From NCBI GenBank assembly GCA_965644315.1, contig CBFFRQ010000067.1:434001-498000 (forward strand): a stretch of DNA of 64,000 nt. Reading direction: 5' to 3'. The notes beneath the pieces were generated by a model that did not search any database, was not told the DNA's origin, and saw nothing but the letters and a program-made list of their open reading frames with translations. The position numbers and the translations under genes are program-made. Position 1 is the first letter of the stretch; the number at the start of each line of letters is the position of its first letter. Source of the stretch: Caecitellus pseudoparvulus (lineage: Eukaryota; Bigyra: Bicosoecida). Below, in pieces: positions 9,204 to 20,395 of the stretch.

Positions 9204-10232
9204 TCACAATTCGCCATAGAGTAACGCCTGCGCGGCAGCTTGATGCCCAGCCTTGAGCGCGACAGCTGCTGCAGCTGCGACCTCTCCTGGACTCCATCTC
9301 GCCTCAGCTCCGCTGGGGACACATGCGGCCGTTGACGCCTCAGCGCCCAGCAACAACCGGAGCATGGGCAGATCCCCTTGTCTCGCGGCTATGGACAGCA
9401 CACCTTCAAGCCCGCGCCCGTGGACATGCCATGGAGCACCACTCTGCAGCAAGACCTCGGCACAGGCCACCTGGCCAGCCCTCACGGCGCAGTGCAGAGC
9501 CGTGTCACCCAGAGTGCCGGGGCTCGTGAGCGCCTTCTGTGGCGCAGAAGACAGCAGCATACTCAAGACGTCTGGGTGGCTCTGTTTTGCAGCAGCACCC
9601 AATAGGTCTGCCCATGCGCTTGCTTCTGCGGAGGGAGGGAACGCCCCTGCGCCGTGCAAGTGCTCGCACACACTCACACTGGCACCATGCTCCACACAAG
9701 CGACCCCAATCAGCTTCCTTCCACACTGCTGTCTCCACAGCGGGCTGGTTTCAGCTGGACCCGAGGGCTTCTTCAGCTGCTCCAAGCCAGCAGCATTCCC
9801 TGCCTCAAGTTGGGCCACCAGTTCCTCGGCTGAAACACCTGACAGCGACAGCCCTGGATCAGTGGAATCTGCTGCTTCCTTCCCTTTCAGTTTCATGCGT
9901 TCCCAGAGCGCTGCGGCAATTTCTGGGTGTCCAGCGGCCTCTGCCAGCTCGGCAGGGCTTGAGCCGCGACAAGTCACAGCAGGATCGGCCCCAGCATCCA
10001 ACAGCGCCTGGACACATGGCAAGCTACCGCGCCAAGCGGCTTTCGCGAGGGCCGTCCAGCCGTTGTGGTCCCGAAATGCACACGCGGCTCGGGGGCTGCT
10101 TGCGATTTCCGCAATGACCCCCTCGGCGTCACCGCGCTCCAGAGCGAGAGCTAGAGCAGGCTGCAAAGCAGGCACCGAACCTGTCTCACCAACCCCTGTA
10201 TGCACTTTTTCGAGGGGGCTTCCCTCCGCCAT
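9204..10232 (-). CDS. Ankyrin-repeat protein
   Basis: A single-exon 342-residue protein starting at the ATG at 10232 (MAEGSPLEK); codons upstream remain open but look non-coding (many Cys/Val). Two ankyrin clusters are visible. One is near residues 50-115, with NGWTALAKAAWRG followed by CVQALLDAGADP. The other is near residues 235-300, with LGDTALHCAVRAGQ and CAEVLLQSGAP. The Ala/Leu-rich helices between and after them (GHPEIAAALWERMK; GHQAAAQALLYGEL at the C-terminus) look like degenerate ankyrin units. These are standard ~33-residue units and unrelated in sequence style to the 38-residue units of the neighbouring ankyrin gene. No catalytic domain is seen. It ends 151 bp upstream of the last exon of the PH-RCC1 gene. 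Confidence 0.75.
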   Translation of the reverse strand: MAEGSPLEKVHTGVGETGSVPALQPALALALERGDAEGVIAEIASSPRAACAFRDHNGWTALAKAAWRGSLPCVQALLDAGADPAVTCRGSSPAELAEAAGHPEIAAALWERMKLKGKEAADSTDPGLSLSGVSAEELVAQLEAGNAAGLEQLKKPSGPAETSPLWRQQCGRKLIGVACVEHGASVSVCEHLHGAGAFPPSAEASAWADLLGAAAKQSHPDVLSMLLSSAPQKALTSPGTLGDTALHCAVRAGQVACAEVLLQSGAPWHVHGRGLEGVLSIAARQGDLPMLRLLLGAEASTAACVPSGAEARWSPGEVAAAAAVALKAGHQAAAQALLYGEL

Positions 10233-10383
10233 TCCCCCAGTTGCAATGCAGAAGCAGCCCCCCCTCTTGACTAGTGTGTGCAAGATCACCACCAGCCGGA
10301 CAAGCAAGACATGTGAGGCGCATACAGCGCACGCATGGACCCAATCCATTGCATTCCAGACACAGCGCCTTTTGCCCAGGCGC

Positions 10384-13137
10384 TCACTCTGCAGCGTCGC
10401 CGTGGTGCATGTCGTGCTGCTGCTCCTGCTGAGTGGTTGCTCCGATGAGGGACATGAGGGTGGCGTCGCCTAGAATGTCAGAGATGCCCTGATCATCGGC
10501 GTACTCCTGCACTGCCGCCGCCATCTCCCCGCCGAAGTCACGGTCAAACTGGTCCGCGACGCCGTGTCGCTTGTGCCGGTCTGCTCCAAACACCCTGTGA
10601 ACAAACACACACAAGCACGGTTGCCACATCATAGCATGCGCCAGCACGAACCCCCTGCAACTCACTTATCCATCCACAGCATGCCGTACTTGCGGGACAG
10701 GTATCGCTCTTGCTTGAAGCCTTTGCAGCCGTCGAACTGCAGAGTCATGGCAAAGTCCCCCCCGGCCACTACCTGCTCCGAGTGCGTGTTGCCCATGTCC
10801 ACTTCGCTCGCCTCCATGGGCTCATCTGTGTTAATGTAGCAGCCGTTGCCCAGCTGCCCGTTGTCGTTCTGCGCAGGTGCGGGGTCAAATGGTTTGCGGC
10901 AATGCGGAGCAAGCAACGACTCTCAGCAGCGAGGCGACGCACATCACCCCAGGCATACACTCGCCCATCTCTCGTGCGTGCGAGTGTAAAGCGGTCGCCG
11001 CACGCTACTTCGTCGATGTCTTGGCCTTGCAGAGCAGGGACAGGCACCAGTCGCGGCGACCAGCCAAAGCCAGGCGTCACGACCTCCCCCACCGCGTCCC
11101 GCAAGGCCTTGCTGCCGTCTGGCAGATGCACTTCCACGCCGCCGGCATTCTTCAGCAGGGTCAAGTCTGGGTGGTCTGGCTTGCATCCGAGGTACCCTCG
11201 CCCGGCGGTGTACACGTGGAATAGCTGTTCGTCGTTGGGCGGCAGCTCTTCCACCCCTGGCTCGGCTGCGTCTCCGCTGCCGGTTGCGACTGGAGCACTG
11301 GGATTGCCCACGACGCCCCCTGCGAAGTGCTGGTCGGTGTACTTGCACACCACCACGAGGTGCTCGCCACTGGTGGCAATGCAGCGCACGAGCGGCCGCT
11401 CCATGAACAGAGTGCGGGGCGAGGGGGCGTCACAGTTGTCGATGAGCCAGGCGGTCTCCTTGCGCCGCTCAGCAAATTCTTCAGGAGTCACGCCCAGCAC
11501 CCCCGTCAGCAACAACACACCATCGTCCACGACAAAGGCAGAGAAGGTGTCGCCTAGCTCCACCTGCTGGATGTGGGAGTACCCCTCCAGCCGTGCGGGG
11601 CGCACCTCATGAAACGTGAGGCCCAGTTGGTCAATGCCGAACCCCAGCTGCCCTGTGCTGTTGGAGCCGCACACCAAGCACTCTCCCTGCGCCGTCTGCA
11701 CAGCTGTCGTGGAGCGCCCTGCCGTCACGAGCGCTGCATGCCGCCCGAAGTCGGGTCCGATGTCCACCATGCGCACGGGCTCGTGCCGGGTCATGACAAT
11801 TTCGCCACTGGTGTCTTCGCCCCTTGCAGCGGCCTTGGTGGCGGCCTCTTCGTCTTCTGGCGTGGGAGGCCCGATGCCCAGCGCCCCCGAGTCACTGCTG
11901 CCCCACGCAAATGCCTCTCCTGTGCTCACCACAGCCACTGTGTGCGTGTGGCCACATGCGACGTGTGTGACTTGGAAGGACTTTAGCCCCTTCACCAGGT
12001 ACGGCCGCATGCTGCGCTTCGCCTTGGGCCCCAGGGCGCACTGCCCTTCCATGTTGCGCCCCCACACGAACAGCTGACTCTCCCCCGTCAACGCAGCGGC
12101 GTGCTTGCTGCCGGCTGCCAGGAACACTGGCGCGTGCAGGCGGCGCAGGGATTCGATTTGGGCTGGGCCAGTCATGCCAGCCGGAGCCAGGCGCCCGATG
12201 CCAGCTTCGCCTTGGTCATTTGAACCCCATGCATACGCCCTGCCCACCATGCTGCGCGCCGCCATAACGATGGCCAGGAAGTCCAAGTTTCCTGAGGCCA
12301 TGCCTTCGGCCAGCTGCTGTCGCAGACGTCGCTGCATCGGCGTGAGCAGGTGTGAAGGCGTGGCGTCGGCGCCGAGCATCCCCCGCGTCTCGTCCCACTT
12401 GTCCTCTTCCCGCCGCCAGGTGAGGTCCTTCTTCCGTGCAATCTCCTCAGACACGCGCTCCTTGGCCTTGCGTGCTGCCACTGCCTCAGGGTTCAGCTCG
12501 TCGATGGCTTCTTGAATGGCGACACGCCAAGCCTCTACCTCCTCGGCGGCATTGGGGGCCACAGAGTACGCTGCGAAAGGGGGGAGGAGGGGCAGAAAGG
12601 GTGCGGTGCAGTGCTGGGCAGCATGTACCCGCGTGCCCGTTCTAAGCTCGCCACGCACCGTAGAAGGTGTACATCTCCAGGACCACTGTGCTCGGCAAGC
12701 GATGAGGGAGTGCACGGGAGCGACACGGCGCCCACGAGGCGCCACGCACCCTCTAACTCGTTTGGGTGGTGCAGAGAACAGACTCGAACTGTAGAAGCCT
12801 TGGTGAGGGGCAGTGCCATGATGGCTTTGCCGCTCTGGCTCTTGGCGTATGTGATCTGCTTGTTGTGCAGCCTGTGCAGGCGCACCACGCCAGAGTGCAC
12901 GTATGACCCCCACGTGCACACCCACCCCCAATGCGCGCCGAGGAAGCGACACAGTGCACTGGTGTGCGGGAGCCATCACTCTCCCGTGGGCCACCGCGCG
13001 CTGTGCACCGCTAGCTCCGGCACAAGCGTGTCGCTGCGTGGCGTCGCGGCGACTCACTTGATCCAGCGCTTCTTCCAGTTCATCTTGCTCGCTGTGCGCA
13101 CAGCCTTCTTCACAAGCCACCCCTCTTTCGTTGCCAT
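10384..13137 (-). CDS. PH domain-RCC1 repeat protein, six exons
   Basis: Exons, in transcription order, are 13137-13058, 12871-12750, 12685-12659, 12570-10943, 10868-10666 and 10594-10384. All junctions are GT-CAG and in phase, giving 756 residues. The third exon is only 27 nt. Joining exons 1-4 rebuilds a pleckstrin-homology domain (~residues 1-115): MATKEGWLVKKA, the WKKRW strand, SGKAIMALPL, then the C-terminal helix AAEEVEAWRVAIQEAIDEL with its conserved Trp. A charged linker follows, then RCC1-type beta-propeller repeats from ~210 to ~690 (AYAWGSNDQGEAGIG, FVWGRNMEGQC, FAWGSSDSGALGIG, VCGSNSTGQLGFG, VYAWGDNDNGQLGNG). PH plus RCC1 suggests a membrane phosphoinositide-linked RCC1 protein such as a regulator of a small GTPase. 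Its exchange activity is not demonstrable here. The C-terminus is Gln/His/Asp-rich. AATGCA lies 29 nt past the stop. Confidence 0.9.
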
Positions 13138-13842
13138 GTTGTCGGGCGTATGTTGGGTGCGTAGGAGCGACTGCACGGGCCACAAGGCGGAGGGGCGAAG
13201 GCCCTGCTTCAGTCAGCTTCAAGCCTTGCTTGCTGAAAGGTGTGTCGTTGGCGGGATTGCCAGGGCAGAGTTAAGAGCAAGCTGGAAGAGAAGGGTGCTG
13301 GGGAGAATTCAGCAAGGTGGGTGAATTTGCTGCGGTGGCCATCGCTGCCTCCGGTGTCCACTTCGCTTGGGCGCCCTGCGCAGCGTACACTGCTTCACGC
13401 TCGGCACCTTCGATTCGGCGCCCCCGCCTGCCGGCGGACCACAGGGCGCGCCTGCAAGTATCAAGTCCAAGCGCAACTACACCCAGCACCCCAGGCTCAG
13501 CCATTCCCCTCCCTCGTCCCATGTGCAGCTCACATGCCTCTGTTGCAGGGTAAGTCCCCCTCGCCAGCCCAAGTTGCCCCGCCCCGCGGCCACCAAATCG
13601 GTCAAGTGGGCTGAAAGACGTCCACAGACCCACCCAGTCTGGAGCAGCAGCGTATGCATTGCAGGCACACACGCAGAAGGGGGGCGTTTGATTGGGGACA
13701 GGCGGCCCGGCAGGAGCAGCGGGGTGCTGGCAAGGCATCCACGGCAACCCGACAAGGCGCAGGGTGGCGCACGCAGCCACGGGAGATCCCCTGCCCAGTC
13801 CACACAGAGTCCGTGTCGGACACTGGGTTGTTGTCCGCTGCC
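13138..13842. other. Intergenic region between PH-RCC1 and RNR genes
   Basis: 705 bp that must contain the PH-RCC1 promoter and the RNR 3' UTR. Several open frames cross it on both strands, but none has a recognisable motif or a consistent exon chain. TGCATT at 13655-13660 is a minus-strand AATGCA about 183 nt past the RNR stop. Confidence 0.45.
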
Positions 13843-15191
13843 TCAGAAGTCCTCGTCCATGGAGAAGACCTTCTCTGCGGTTTTGCCCTCGGCGCCCACG
13901 CCAGCCTTGGCATACTCGCCCACGCGCTTCTCGAAAAAGTTGGTCTTGCCCTCCACAGAGATCATCTCCATCCAGTTGAAGGGGTTCTTGGCTTCGTACA
14001 CCTTGGGGCAGCCCAGCGCCACCAGCAGGCGGTCAGCGACGAACTCGATGTACTGCACCATGAGCTTGCTGTTCATGCCGATGAGCTCCACGGGCAGGGC
14101 CTCAGTGACAAACTCCTTCTCCGTGTCCACGGCGACGGTGATGATCTCGGTCACGCGCTCCACGGGCAGCTTGTTCTCCAGCATGCTGTACAGCAGGCAG
14201 GCGAAGTCGCAGTGCAGCCCTTCGTCCCGGGAGATGAGCTCGTTGGAGAAGGCGAGCCCCGGCATGAGGGAGCGCTTCTTCAGCCAGAAGATGGCGCAGA
14301 AGGAGCCTGAGAAGAAGATGCCCTCCACGGCGGCGAAGGCCACGACACGCTCAGCGAAGGAGGCCTTGCTGCTATCGGTCCACTTCAACGCCCACTCGGC
14401 CTTCTTGCGCACGCAGGGCACCGTCTCCATGGCGTTGAACAGGCGCATCTTCTCCTCCGTCTCCTTCACATACGTGTCGATGAGGAGGGAGTACACCTCG
14501 GAGTGGATGTTTTCGATGGCGATTTGAAAGCCGTAGAAGCAACGGGCTTCCGGAATCTGCACCTCAGAGGCGAAGTTCTGCGCCAGGTTCTCGTTCACAA
14601 TGCCGTCACTGGCTGCGAAGAAGGCCAACACGTGCTTCAGGAAGTGCTGCTCGCCCTCCGTCATGCGCTCCCAGTCCTGTGCGCGGAAAGGGGGCAGTGG
14701 CGTTGCGTGACCAGCCGCAAGCACTTCAAAGCCACCACACACGCAACGACCCCGGCGCCCCGAGACACTCACCTTGTAGTCATGGGCCAAGTCCAGCTCC
14801 TCAGCCGTCCAGAAACTTGCCTCTGCCTTCTTGTACATGGCCCACACCTGCGGCAACGACGGCGGGCAAGGCTTGTGACACTTGCTACACAATTGCCGCA
14901 GTGCACGAGTGCGTCACTCCACTCGCAAGGCGCGCCCCCCTCTCACGCACCTCGCCGTATTGGGTGGGGAACAGCACGAATCGGCTGGGGTTCTCTGTGA
15001 GCAGGGGCTCTGGCTTCAGCTCCCCGCGCAGCTCTGCCTTCTGTGACGTAGGCGAAGTTGGAGCATCGTGCGATCTCGCGCCGTTGCCACGGCAACACGG
15101 CTTGCCGCACCTTGTACTCGGTCATCTCGGTGTGAGTCTCGGGAACCTCATGAGAGGCCGCCTCCGCAGGGGTTGATGATGCAGATGCCAT
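13843..15191 (-). CDS. RNR2: Ribonucleoside-diphosphate reductase small subunit (R2), four exons
   Basis: Exons are 15191-15111, 15040-14951, 14847-14773 and 14676-13843, giving 359 residues; all three introns are phase 0 (70, 103 and 96 bp). The protein reduces ribonucleotides to deoxyribonucleotides together with the R1 subunit by housing the di-iron/tyrosyl radical centre. Visible family features are FWTAEELDL (first Asp ligand), [16 protein letters not shown] (Glu and His ligands plus the radical Tyr), [10 protein letters not shown] (Glu ligand) and [14 protein letters not shown] (Glu and His ligands). The C-terminus, FSMDEDF, is the acidic R1-docking tail. Length is slightly short of the usual ~380 because the N-terminus is brief. 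It is class Ia and cytosolic by inference. No R1 gene is in the window. Confidence 0.97.
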
Positions 15192-15666
15192 TGTGTCTGC
15201 AATGAGGGGCGCGGTTCGCGAGCTTGTGAGCGTGAAGTGTGGCAGGATTCAAATACCGTTGGCTGGAGGGACACGCCGCACGCACTTGCAGGTTGGACGG
15301 TTCCTAAGCAGGGTTGTCGCACAGGTAGTGGTGTAAATGGTGGAGGAAAGTGCTGTGCAGTATTGCAAATGGGTGTACTATGTGGGGGTGGGAAGTTATT
15401 TGTGCTGAGGTGCGCAGTGTGTGCTCGTGCGGAAATCCAGCACCAGCTGCCAGACAAGCCCGGGCAGCCTCTCTGCCAGTGCAGCGAGCCCAGTGTGGAC
15501 GACGATAGTGTGCTTGCTACATAAAAGTGGCGCAAGTCCGCACCCCTAGCTGTGAGCTGAACCTTTGCTCCGGGAGGTGAGAGGTGCAGCGGGAGGGCAG
15601 GCGCTGGCGCGCGGGTGTGCATTTGAAGGCAGGGCCTGCCGGGGCTGGCATGCCCAATCTGCACGC
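15192..15666. other. Intergenic region upstream of RNR
   Basis: 475 bp between RNR and the HR-like gene (both minus strand). Expected to hold the RNR promoter. TGCATT at 15618-15623 is AATGCA on the minus strand, 44 nt past the HR-like stop. No gene was supported. Confidence 0.45.
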
Positions 15667-16396
15667 TCAAGCCTGCTTGCTCTTCTTCTTGGGAGCTGCG
15701 GCCACTGTCCCAGGGTGGGCGATCATAAGAGCTGCAAAGGAGCGGGCAGGGCAGCTGCAACGCGATGGAGAGCGACACAGAGCAGGCACCGCAGGCCGCA
15801 CCGCCGCCGAGGATGGTCAAGTTCTTCATGAAGTGAATCAAGGTAGGGATGTCCAGGGTGTCCACGCCTGCGAATGCGGCGGCAAGGGCGGACACGCCGT
15901 GCTCACGCTGCCCATCGCGCCTCGGCAGCGCTTGGTCTTACCGTTCACTGGCTTCAAGGGCCAGTGCATGATGGGGGTGACGCCTGCCAGGAAAAGGATG
16001 ATCATCCACCCGCCGCACCACATGCCGCCGAAAAGGATGGCCAGTGCGCCTGTGCAGCGGGGCGGGAGGTGTCGGGCATCCGTTTGAGCCCCGCTGCCAA
16101 CGCCAGAGCAAGCGTGCGCCGCACCCATCGCTTCCAGGGCACCGGCGGCTGCCACGAGGTAGGGAAGCTGCTCGTCGGGAATCTCAATCCCATGCCAGTT
16201 GCCAGACTTGGCAGCCTGCAAGACGCCAAGGCAGGAGTGGCAGGGGGGAGCAAGGCTTCGCGAAAGGCCGCGGCGACACGTGTGGCATCATTTGCCGCAC
16301 CTCAACACTGCCCTCCAAGTCTTGGAACTTGTTCAGTGCGCTCATGGCAAAGAAGGCCACGAAGCACAGGCGTCCAAGGACGTTGAGCAATGACAT
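15667..16396 (-). CDS. HR-like lesion-inducing / DoxX-type membrane protein, five exons
   Basis: Exons are 16396-16301, 16215-16125, 16049-15942, 15867-15802 and 15731-15667, giving 141 residues; introns are 85, 75, 74 and 70 bp with matching phases. The spliced protein has the four-helix layout of the HR_lesion (DoxX-like) family. It opens with MSLLNVLGRLCFVAFFAMSA then NKFQDLEG, then [21 protein letters not shown], a hydrophobic LAILFGGMWCGGWMIILF segment leading to TPIMHWPL, and a final helix FMKNLTILGGALMIAH. It ends in a lysine cluster (KKKSKQA). Plant relatives trigger hypersensitive-response-like lesions when overexpressed; the biochemical role is unknown, and an ER/endomembrane location is inferred. 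No single exon would have revealed this gene. Confidence 0.85.
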
Positions 16397-16598
16397 GATG
16401 GGACGGGGGGGGTGCGGGAAACCTGCGCAAGGAAGCGGTGGACCATGCTGAGCAAGTCTGGCTCTGGGCTGACGTGGCACAGTGCCCGACGCACTGCAGA
16501 CACAAATTCAGGGAAAGGGCGGTGCGAGTCTGTGCATTTGGTGAGTCAAGATTCGGGGTGCAAAAGTTTGCTGCGTGGCAGCGACAGCAGCGAGCTGG

Positions 16599-17587
16599 TC
16601 ACAGCTTGGCTTGGGCTGCTGCGCCCGTGCCGGCCTCCATCGCATCCCACATGACCGCCGTGGCATCGCTCATCCACATGCCGCCATCCACCACCAGCAC
16701 CACGCCCGTGATGTACGATGCCGCGGCACTGGCCAGGAACAGCGCCGCCCAGCCGATGTCTTCCTTCTGCCCCATGCGTTGCGCTGGAATGCGCTTCAGA
16801 AACTGACGCCGTGTGGTGCCGTCCATCCACCCGCCCAGCCTCTCCATGCCCTCAGTCCCCTCGATAGGCCCAGGCGCGATGCAGTTCACCCGCACACCAT
16901 CTGGGCCCCACTCCCGGGCCATGGTGCGTGCCATGCTGTCCACCGCCGCCTTGGCAGCTGCTGCGTGAACTTGCAACGGGTCGCCACGGTACTGCAGCGT
17001 GGCAGAGATGTGCAGGATGCACCAAGGCGCCTGCCCAGGCGCAACTGGGCCCAGAGAGGACCAGTACTTGTGAGCAGCCTTGCTCAGGTTGAACGTGCCG
17101 CCTGCGTCAATGTCCATGACGGTCTTGAACCCGTTGCTGCTCAGCTGGCAGGCAGGAGCGAGAAAATTCCCCGCCGCGCCGTTCACGAGGATGTCCAGGC
17201 GCCCGAACGCCTGCACGGCAGCTGCGACGGCGGCGTCACAGGCAGCGCCATCGCGCACGTCACACACCACGCCGTGACAGGCAGAGCCAGTGGCCTGCGC
17301 CAGGCGCCTGGCTGCCTCCTGCACTCGCTCCAGGCGCCTGGAGCAGATGACGACCTGAGCTCCATGTCGCATGAACACCTCCGCAATGCGGAAGCAAATG
17401 CCACTCCCTCCACCTGCCAGAGGCGGCCCACGGAGCAAGGCAAATGTGAAGAGTGATCAGCACTTGCGATGCGCGGCACGCTCCTGCGCCACGCACCAGA
17501 GACTAGAGCCACTTTCCCCTCCAACGCAGAGGGGGCAAAGACGTTGTCTTTGTACACAGGCAGAGGCACGTCCCTTGTGGCAGCCAT
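16599..17587 (-). CDS. DECR2: Peroxisomal 2,4-dienoyl-CoA reductase (SDR family)
   Basis: Two exons, 17587-17497 and 17413-16599, give 301 residues; the 83-bp phase-1 intron splits the glycine-rich NAD(P) loop. The spliced N-terminus reads VALVSGGGSGICFRIAEVF, the Rossmann TGxxxGxG equivalent. Further family signatures are ILVNGAAGNFLAP, LQVHAAAAKAAVDSMARTMA (the DECR-type active-site segment, with Lys but without the usual SDR Tyr), VNCIAPGPIEGTEGMERLGG and TGVVLVVDGGMWM. The C-terminal tripeptide AKL is a peroxisomal targeting signal 1. The enzyme reduces 2,4-dienoyl-CoA esters with NADPH in beta-oxidation of unsaturated fatty acids. The frame continues upstream to a non-ATG codon at 17659; the ATG at 17587 (MAATRDVPL) is preferred. 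Confidence 0.93.
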
Positions 17588-17746
17588 GCTGGGCAGGCTG
17601 GGACGAAGGAGCCGGGAAGCAATTTCCGCAGTGCTTGTGCAATGACACAAGGACTCCAAATACCCGACCTCTAGAGCTCAAGTGACACAATGCATGCACT
17701 TCACCGGTCAATCTTGATGCTGAAGTTGAATTGACTGGCGTTTGTC
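17588..17746. promoter_or_regulatory. Divergent promoter region, DECR2-like (-) / kinesin-14 (+)
   Basis: 159 bp separates two divergent ATGs and must contain both start regions. It includes CAATTTCCGCA near 17622-17632, a word repeated at other gene 5' regions in this window, and AT-richer sequence (ttgatgctgaagttgaattgac) just before the kinesin start. No TATA box is evident. Confidence 0.4.
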
Positions 17747-20395
17747 ATGGAGTTGCCCCTTACACGGCGCGCGGCGTCTAAGCGCGTGTCCAAGATGTCG
17801 GCTGTGCTGCGCACAGCGAGCTCCAACCGTCCCCGCGTCGCAAAGCGGCATGCCGCGACCAGCACACTCGGGCGACGGCTCAGCCGGAGGGCTGTGCTAG
17901 CAGAGTCGCCTCCTGGACGAGTGTCCAGGCACCGTGGGCCCTTGAAGCCGCCCAGGCACTCCTCTCATGCTGGCCGGCGGCGCGCCTCGGAAGGGTCAAC
18001 TTCCGCAAGCAGCCCTGAATCCGCCGCCGAGCAGGCATCCCCCAGCGCTGTGTGCGTGTTGAGCCCGGGGGAGGAAATGTTCTCACCACAGTCGTCGGGG
18101 GACAGCAGTCCCATTGCCACTTCCGTGCCCCACGGCGCCGCTAGCGCCGACCTGAACGTTGCCGTAACGGGCGCTGACACAAGCCCCCCCTGCACGCCGC
18201 GAGGGCAGTCCACCAAGAGCGCCCTCTTGCAGACGCCCAGCACCAACGTCATTCTGGGCTCCATTCCCACGCCCTGCTTGCAACTCGCGCGAGCTAGGTC
18301 TGACGCAGGGCCTGCAGTGGCCCGCGCAGGCTCCCTCGCACACCAGCGCCGCAAGTCGTCAGGAGCAGCACTTTCCCCTGGCGCCTCCCGCGCCATGCGG
18401 CTGCGAGATGCGCGCTGCCGGTCCGCTAGCCGGGCAGGCAGGCACCGTAGCACGTCCTCAGCGCCAACCTCGCAGCTGGCAGACGTCGCGAACAGCGTCA
18501 TGGCGGCGCAGATGGTGGCGCGCGGTGTGCAACGCGCGCACGCTTCGCTGACGCCACGGGGGGGGCAGGGCGCTAGCCCAGCCTTAACGTTTGGCAGCAG
18601 TGCCGATGAGATGAAAGCTGCAGTGCTTAGCATTAAGCAGTTCTCCTCGGAGCAGCTGGTGCGGGCCATGGCGGCGCAGAAGTCACAGCTGCGCCGGGCG
18701 CAAGCCGAAGTGAAGCGCCTGCAGCAAAGCCACACAAGCGAAGGGGAGACGGCACCCACAGTGCCACAGGAGGAGCACGAACAGAAGCTGCAAGCTGTGC
18801 AGGAAGAAGTGCGCAAGCTGCAAGCGGCCAATGCTGAGCTGCGGGCCAGCGTGGCAGCAGGGCAGGCATCTGCCGCCCAGCTGGAAACGGCTCAAACAGA
18901 GGCCGCGTCCCTGCGCAGTGAGCTGCAGCGAGTCAAAGATGACGCCGCCAAGGCTGCAGATGCAGCGTCAACTGCACTGCAAGAGAAGACCTGTCGCCTG
19001 GAAGCCACCAGCCAGCAGTTGGCTGACGTTTCAACACAGCGTGAGGCGCTGGAAGCGCAGGTGGAAGCGCTGCAGGCACAGTTGCACGAGGCTCAAGCCA
19101 CGGCACAGGCGGAAGCAGCCCGCGCCACACGGCTGGAGGAGGAGTTCAACGTCGTGGACGCTGCGCGCAGTGCGCTGCAGGAAGAGGTGTTGGATTTGCG
19201 GGGAGCTGTGCGCGTCATGGTGCGTGTGCGGCCTCGCCTGGGCGGGGAGGTGGGCCGTTGCTCTGTCGGAGGGCGTGGCCGACGCGGCAAGGGCAGCGTC
19301 GTGCCCACAGAGCCCCAGCGCCTGTTTGAGTTCCCACACGCCACTGAAGGAGGCGTGGGGCCAGACGGCACCGCTCAGGTCACCTTCGTGCAGCCAGCCG
19401 GCAGCGTGGCGCGCACAGACAGTGGCGCGTCAGCCGCCCGCAAGTCAGGAGCTGGCAGTGGGCGCACGCCATACTCCTTCAACGCCGTGTTTGCGCCGAC
19501 ACAGAGCAACGGCGACGTGTTCCGGCAAGTCTCCCACATCGTCGCGTCGGCCATGGACGGCCGCCGAGCCTGCATCTTCGCGTACGGGCAGACGGGCAGT
19601 GGCAAGACACACACCATGCTGTCACGGGAAGACGGCGATGAAGGGCTCATTCCCCGTGCCGTGCAGCAGGTCTTCGAGCGTGCAGGCGTGCTGGGCCGCC
19701 GGGGCTGGGACATGGCCATCACTGCGGAGATGCTGGAGGTGTACAACGAGCAGGTGCGGGATTTGCTGTCTGGCATGCCGGGCGGACAGCCCACCGCCAC
19801 CGCGGCACGCCGCACACGCTCCACGGCGGGCGATGCGGCCAAGCTGGACATCTGCCTGGACCCTGAGACGGGTGAGACGTGTGTGCCTGGCCTCACTCGA
19901 GTGCAGGTGGGCAGTTGGGAGGACGTGCACGGAGTGCTGGAGCGAGCAGCCTCTGCCCGGTCCACAGGCGCGACTGCCTCCAATGCCGCTTCCTCCCGCT
20001 CCCACTGCGTCTTCACCCTGCGAGTCACCGCGACACACAGCGAGTCGGGGCAGAACAGGCGCGGCGTGTTGAACCTGGTGGACCTGGCGGGGTCGGAGCG
20101 CCTGGGCAAGAGCGGCGCCACGGGCGAGCGGCTGAAGGAAACGCAGAAGATCAACAAGTCCCTGTCCGCCCTGGGCAGCGTGCTGTCTGCGCTGGGCGCC
20201 GGCGATCGCCACGTGCCTTTCCGCAACAGCAAGCTGACGCACCTGCTGTCGCCGTGTCTGGCCGACACCACCACCTGCCGCACGCTCATGATCGCCACCC
20301 TCAGCCCCACTGCCTCGGATGCGCACGAGTCTCAGTGCACGCTGCGCTTCGCGGCGGGTGTGGCTGCCATCACGGCCCCGCGTGCCAAAAAGTGA
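17747..20395 (+). CDS. Kinesin-14 (C-terminal motor kinesin)
   Basis: A single-exon 882-residue protein starting at the ATG at 17747. The N-terminal ~285 residues are basic and Ser/Pro/Arg-rich, a likely nucleotide-independent microtubule-binding tail. Residues ~300-480 form a coiled coil (repeated LQAANAEL- and EALEAQVEALQAQL-type heptads). The motor starts right after the neck LDLRGAVRVMVRVRPRL (~482) and runs to the end. It carries the P-loop GQTGSGKTHT (~613), switch I NAASSRSH (~748), switch II LVDLAGSERLGKSG (~777), NKSLSALGSVLSALG and FRNSKLTHLLSPCL. A neck N-terminal to the motor with the motor at the C-terminus is diagnostic of minus-end-directed kinesin-14 (Ncd/Kar3). It presumably acts in spindle or microtubule organisation. 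A loop between ~500 and 570 is longer than usual and Gly/Arg-rich. Confidence 0.95.
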   Translation: MELPLTRRAASKRVSKMSAVLRTASSNRPRVAKRHAATSTLGRRLSRRAVLAESPPGRVSRHRGPLKPPRHSSHAGRRRASEGSTSASSPESAAEQASPSAVCVLSPGEEMFSPQSSGDSSPIATSVPHGAASADLNVAVTGADTSPPCTPRGQSTKSALLQTPSTNVILGSIPTPCLQLARARSDAGPAVARAGSLAHQRRKSSGAALSPGASRAMRLRDARCRSASRAGRHRSTSSAPTSQLADVANSVMAAQMVARGVQRAHASLTPRGGQGASPALTFGSSADEMKAAVLSIKQFSSEQLVRAMAAQKSQLRRAQAEVKRLQQSHTSEGETAPTVPQEEHEQKLQAVQEEVRKLQAANAELRASVAAGQASAAQLETAQTEAASLRSELQRVKDDAAKAADAASTALQEKTCRLEATSQQLADVSTQREALEAQVEALQAQLHEAQATAQAEAARATRLEEEFNVVDAARSALQEEVLDLRGAVRVMVRVRPRLGGEVGRCSVGGRGRRGKGSVVPTEPQRLFEFPHATEGGVGPDGTAQVTFVQPAGSVARTDSGASAARKSGAGSGRTPYSFNAVFAPTQSNGDVFRQVSHIVASAMDGRRACIFAYGQTGSGKTHTMLSREDGDEGLIPRAVQQVFERAGVLGRRGWDMAITAEMLEVYNEQVRDLLSGMPGGQPTATAARRTRSTAGDAAKLDICLDPETGETCVPGLTRVQVGSWEDVHGVLERAASARSTGATASNAASSRSHCVFTLRVTATHSESGQNRRGVLNLVDLAGSERLGKSGATGERLKETQKINKSLSALGSVLSALGAGDRHVPFRNSKLTHLLSPCLADTTTCRTLMIATLSPTASDAHESQCTLRFAAGVAAITAPRAKK

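Noticed and set aside
9253-10473. 406-codon plus-strand open frame
   Set aside because: Antisense to the second ankyrin gene; Ser/Ala/Pro composition is typical of antisense frames in GC-rich DNA, and no motif is present.
13367-14527. 386-codon plus-strand open frame
   Set aside because: It lies antisense to the RNR small-subunit exons, whose identity and iron ligands are certain; the plus translation has no recognisable motif.
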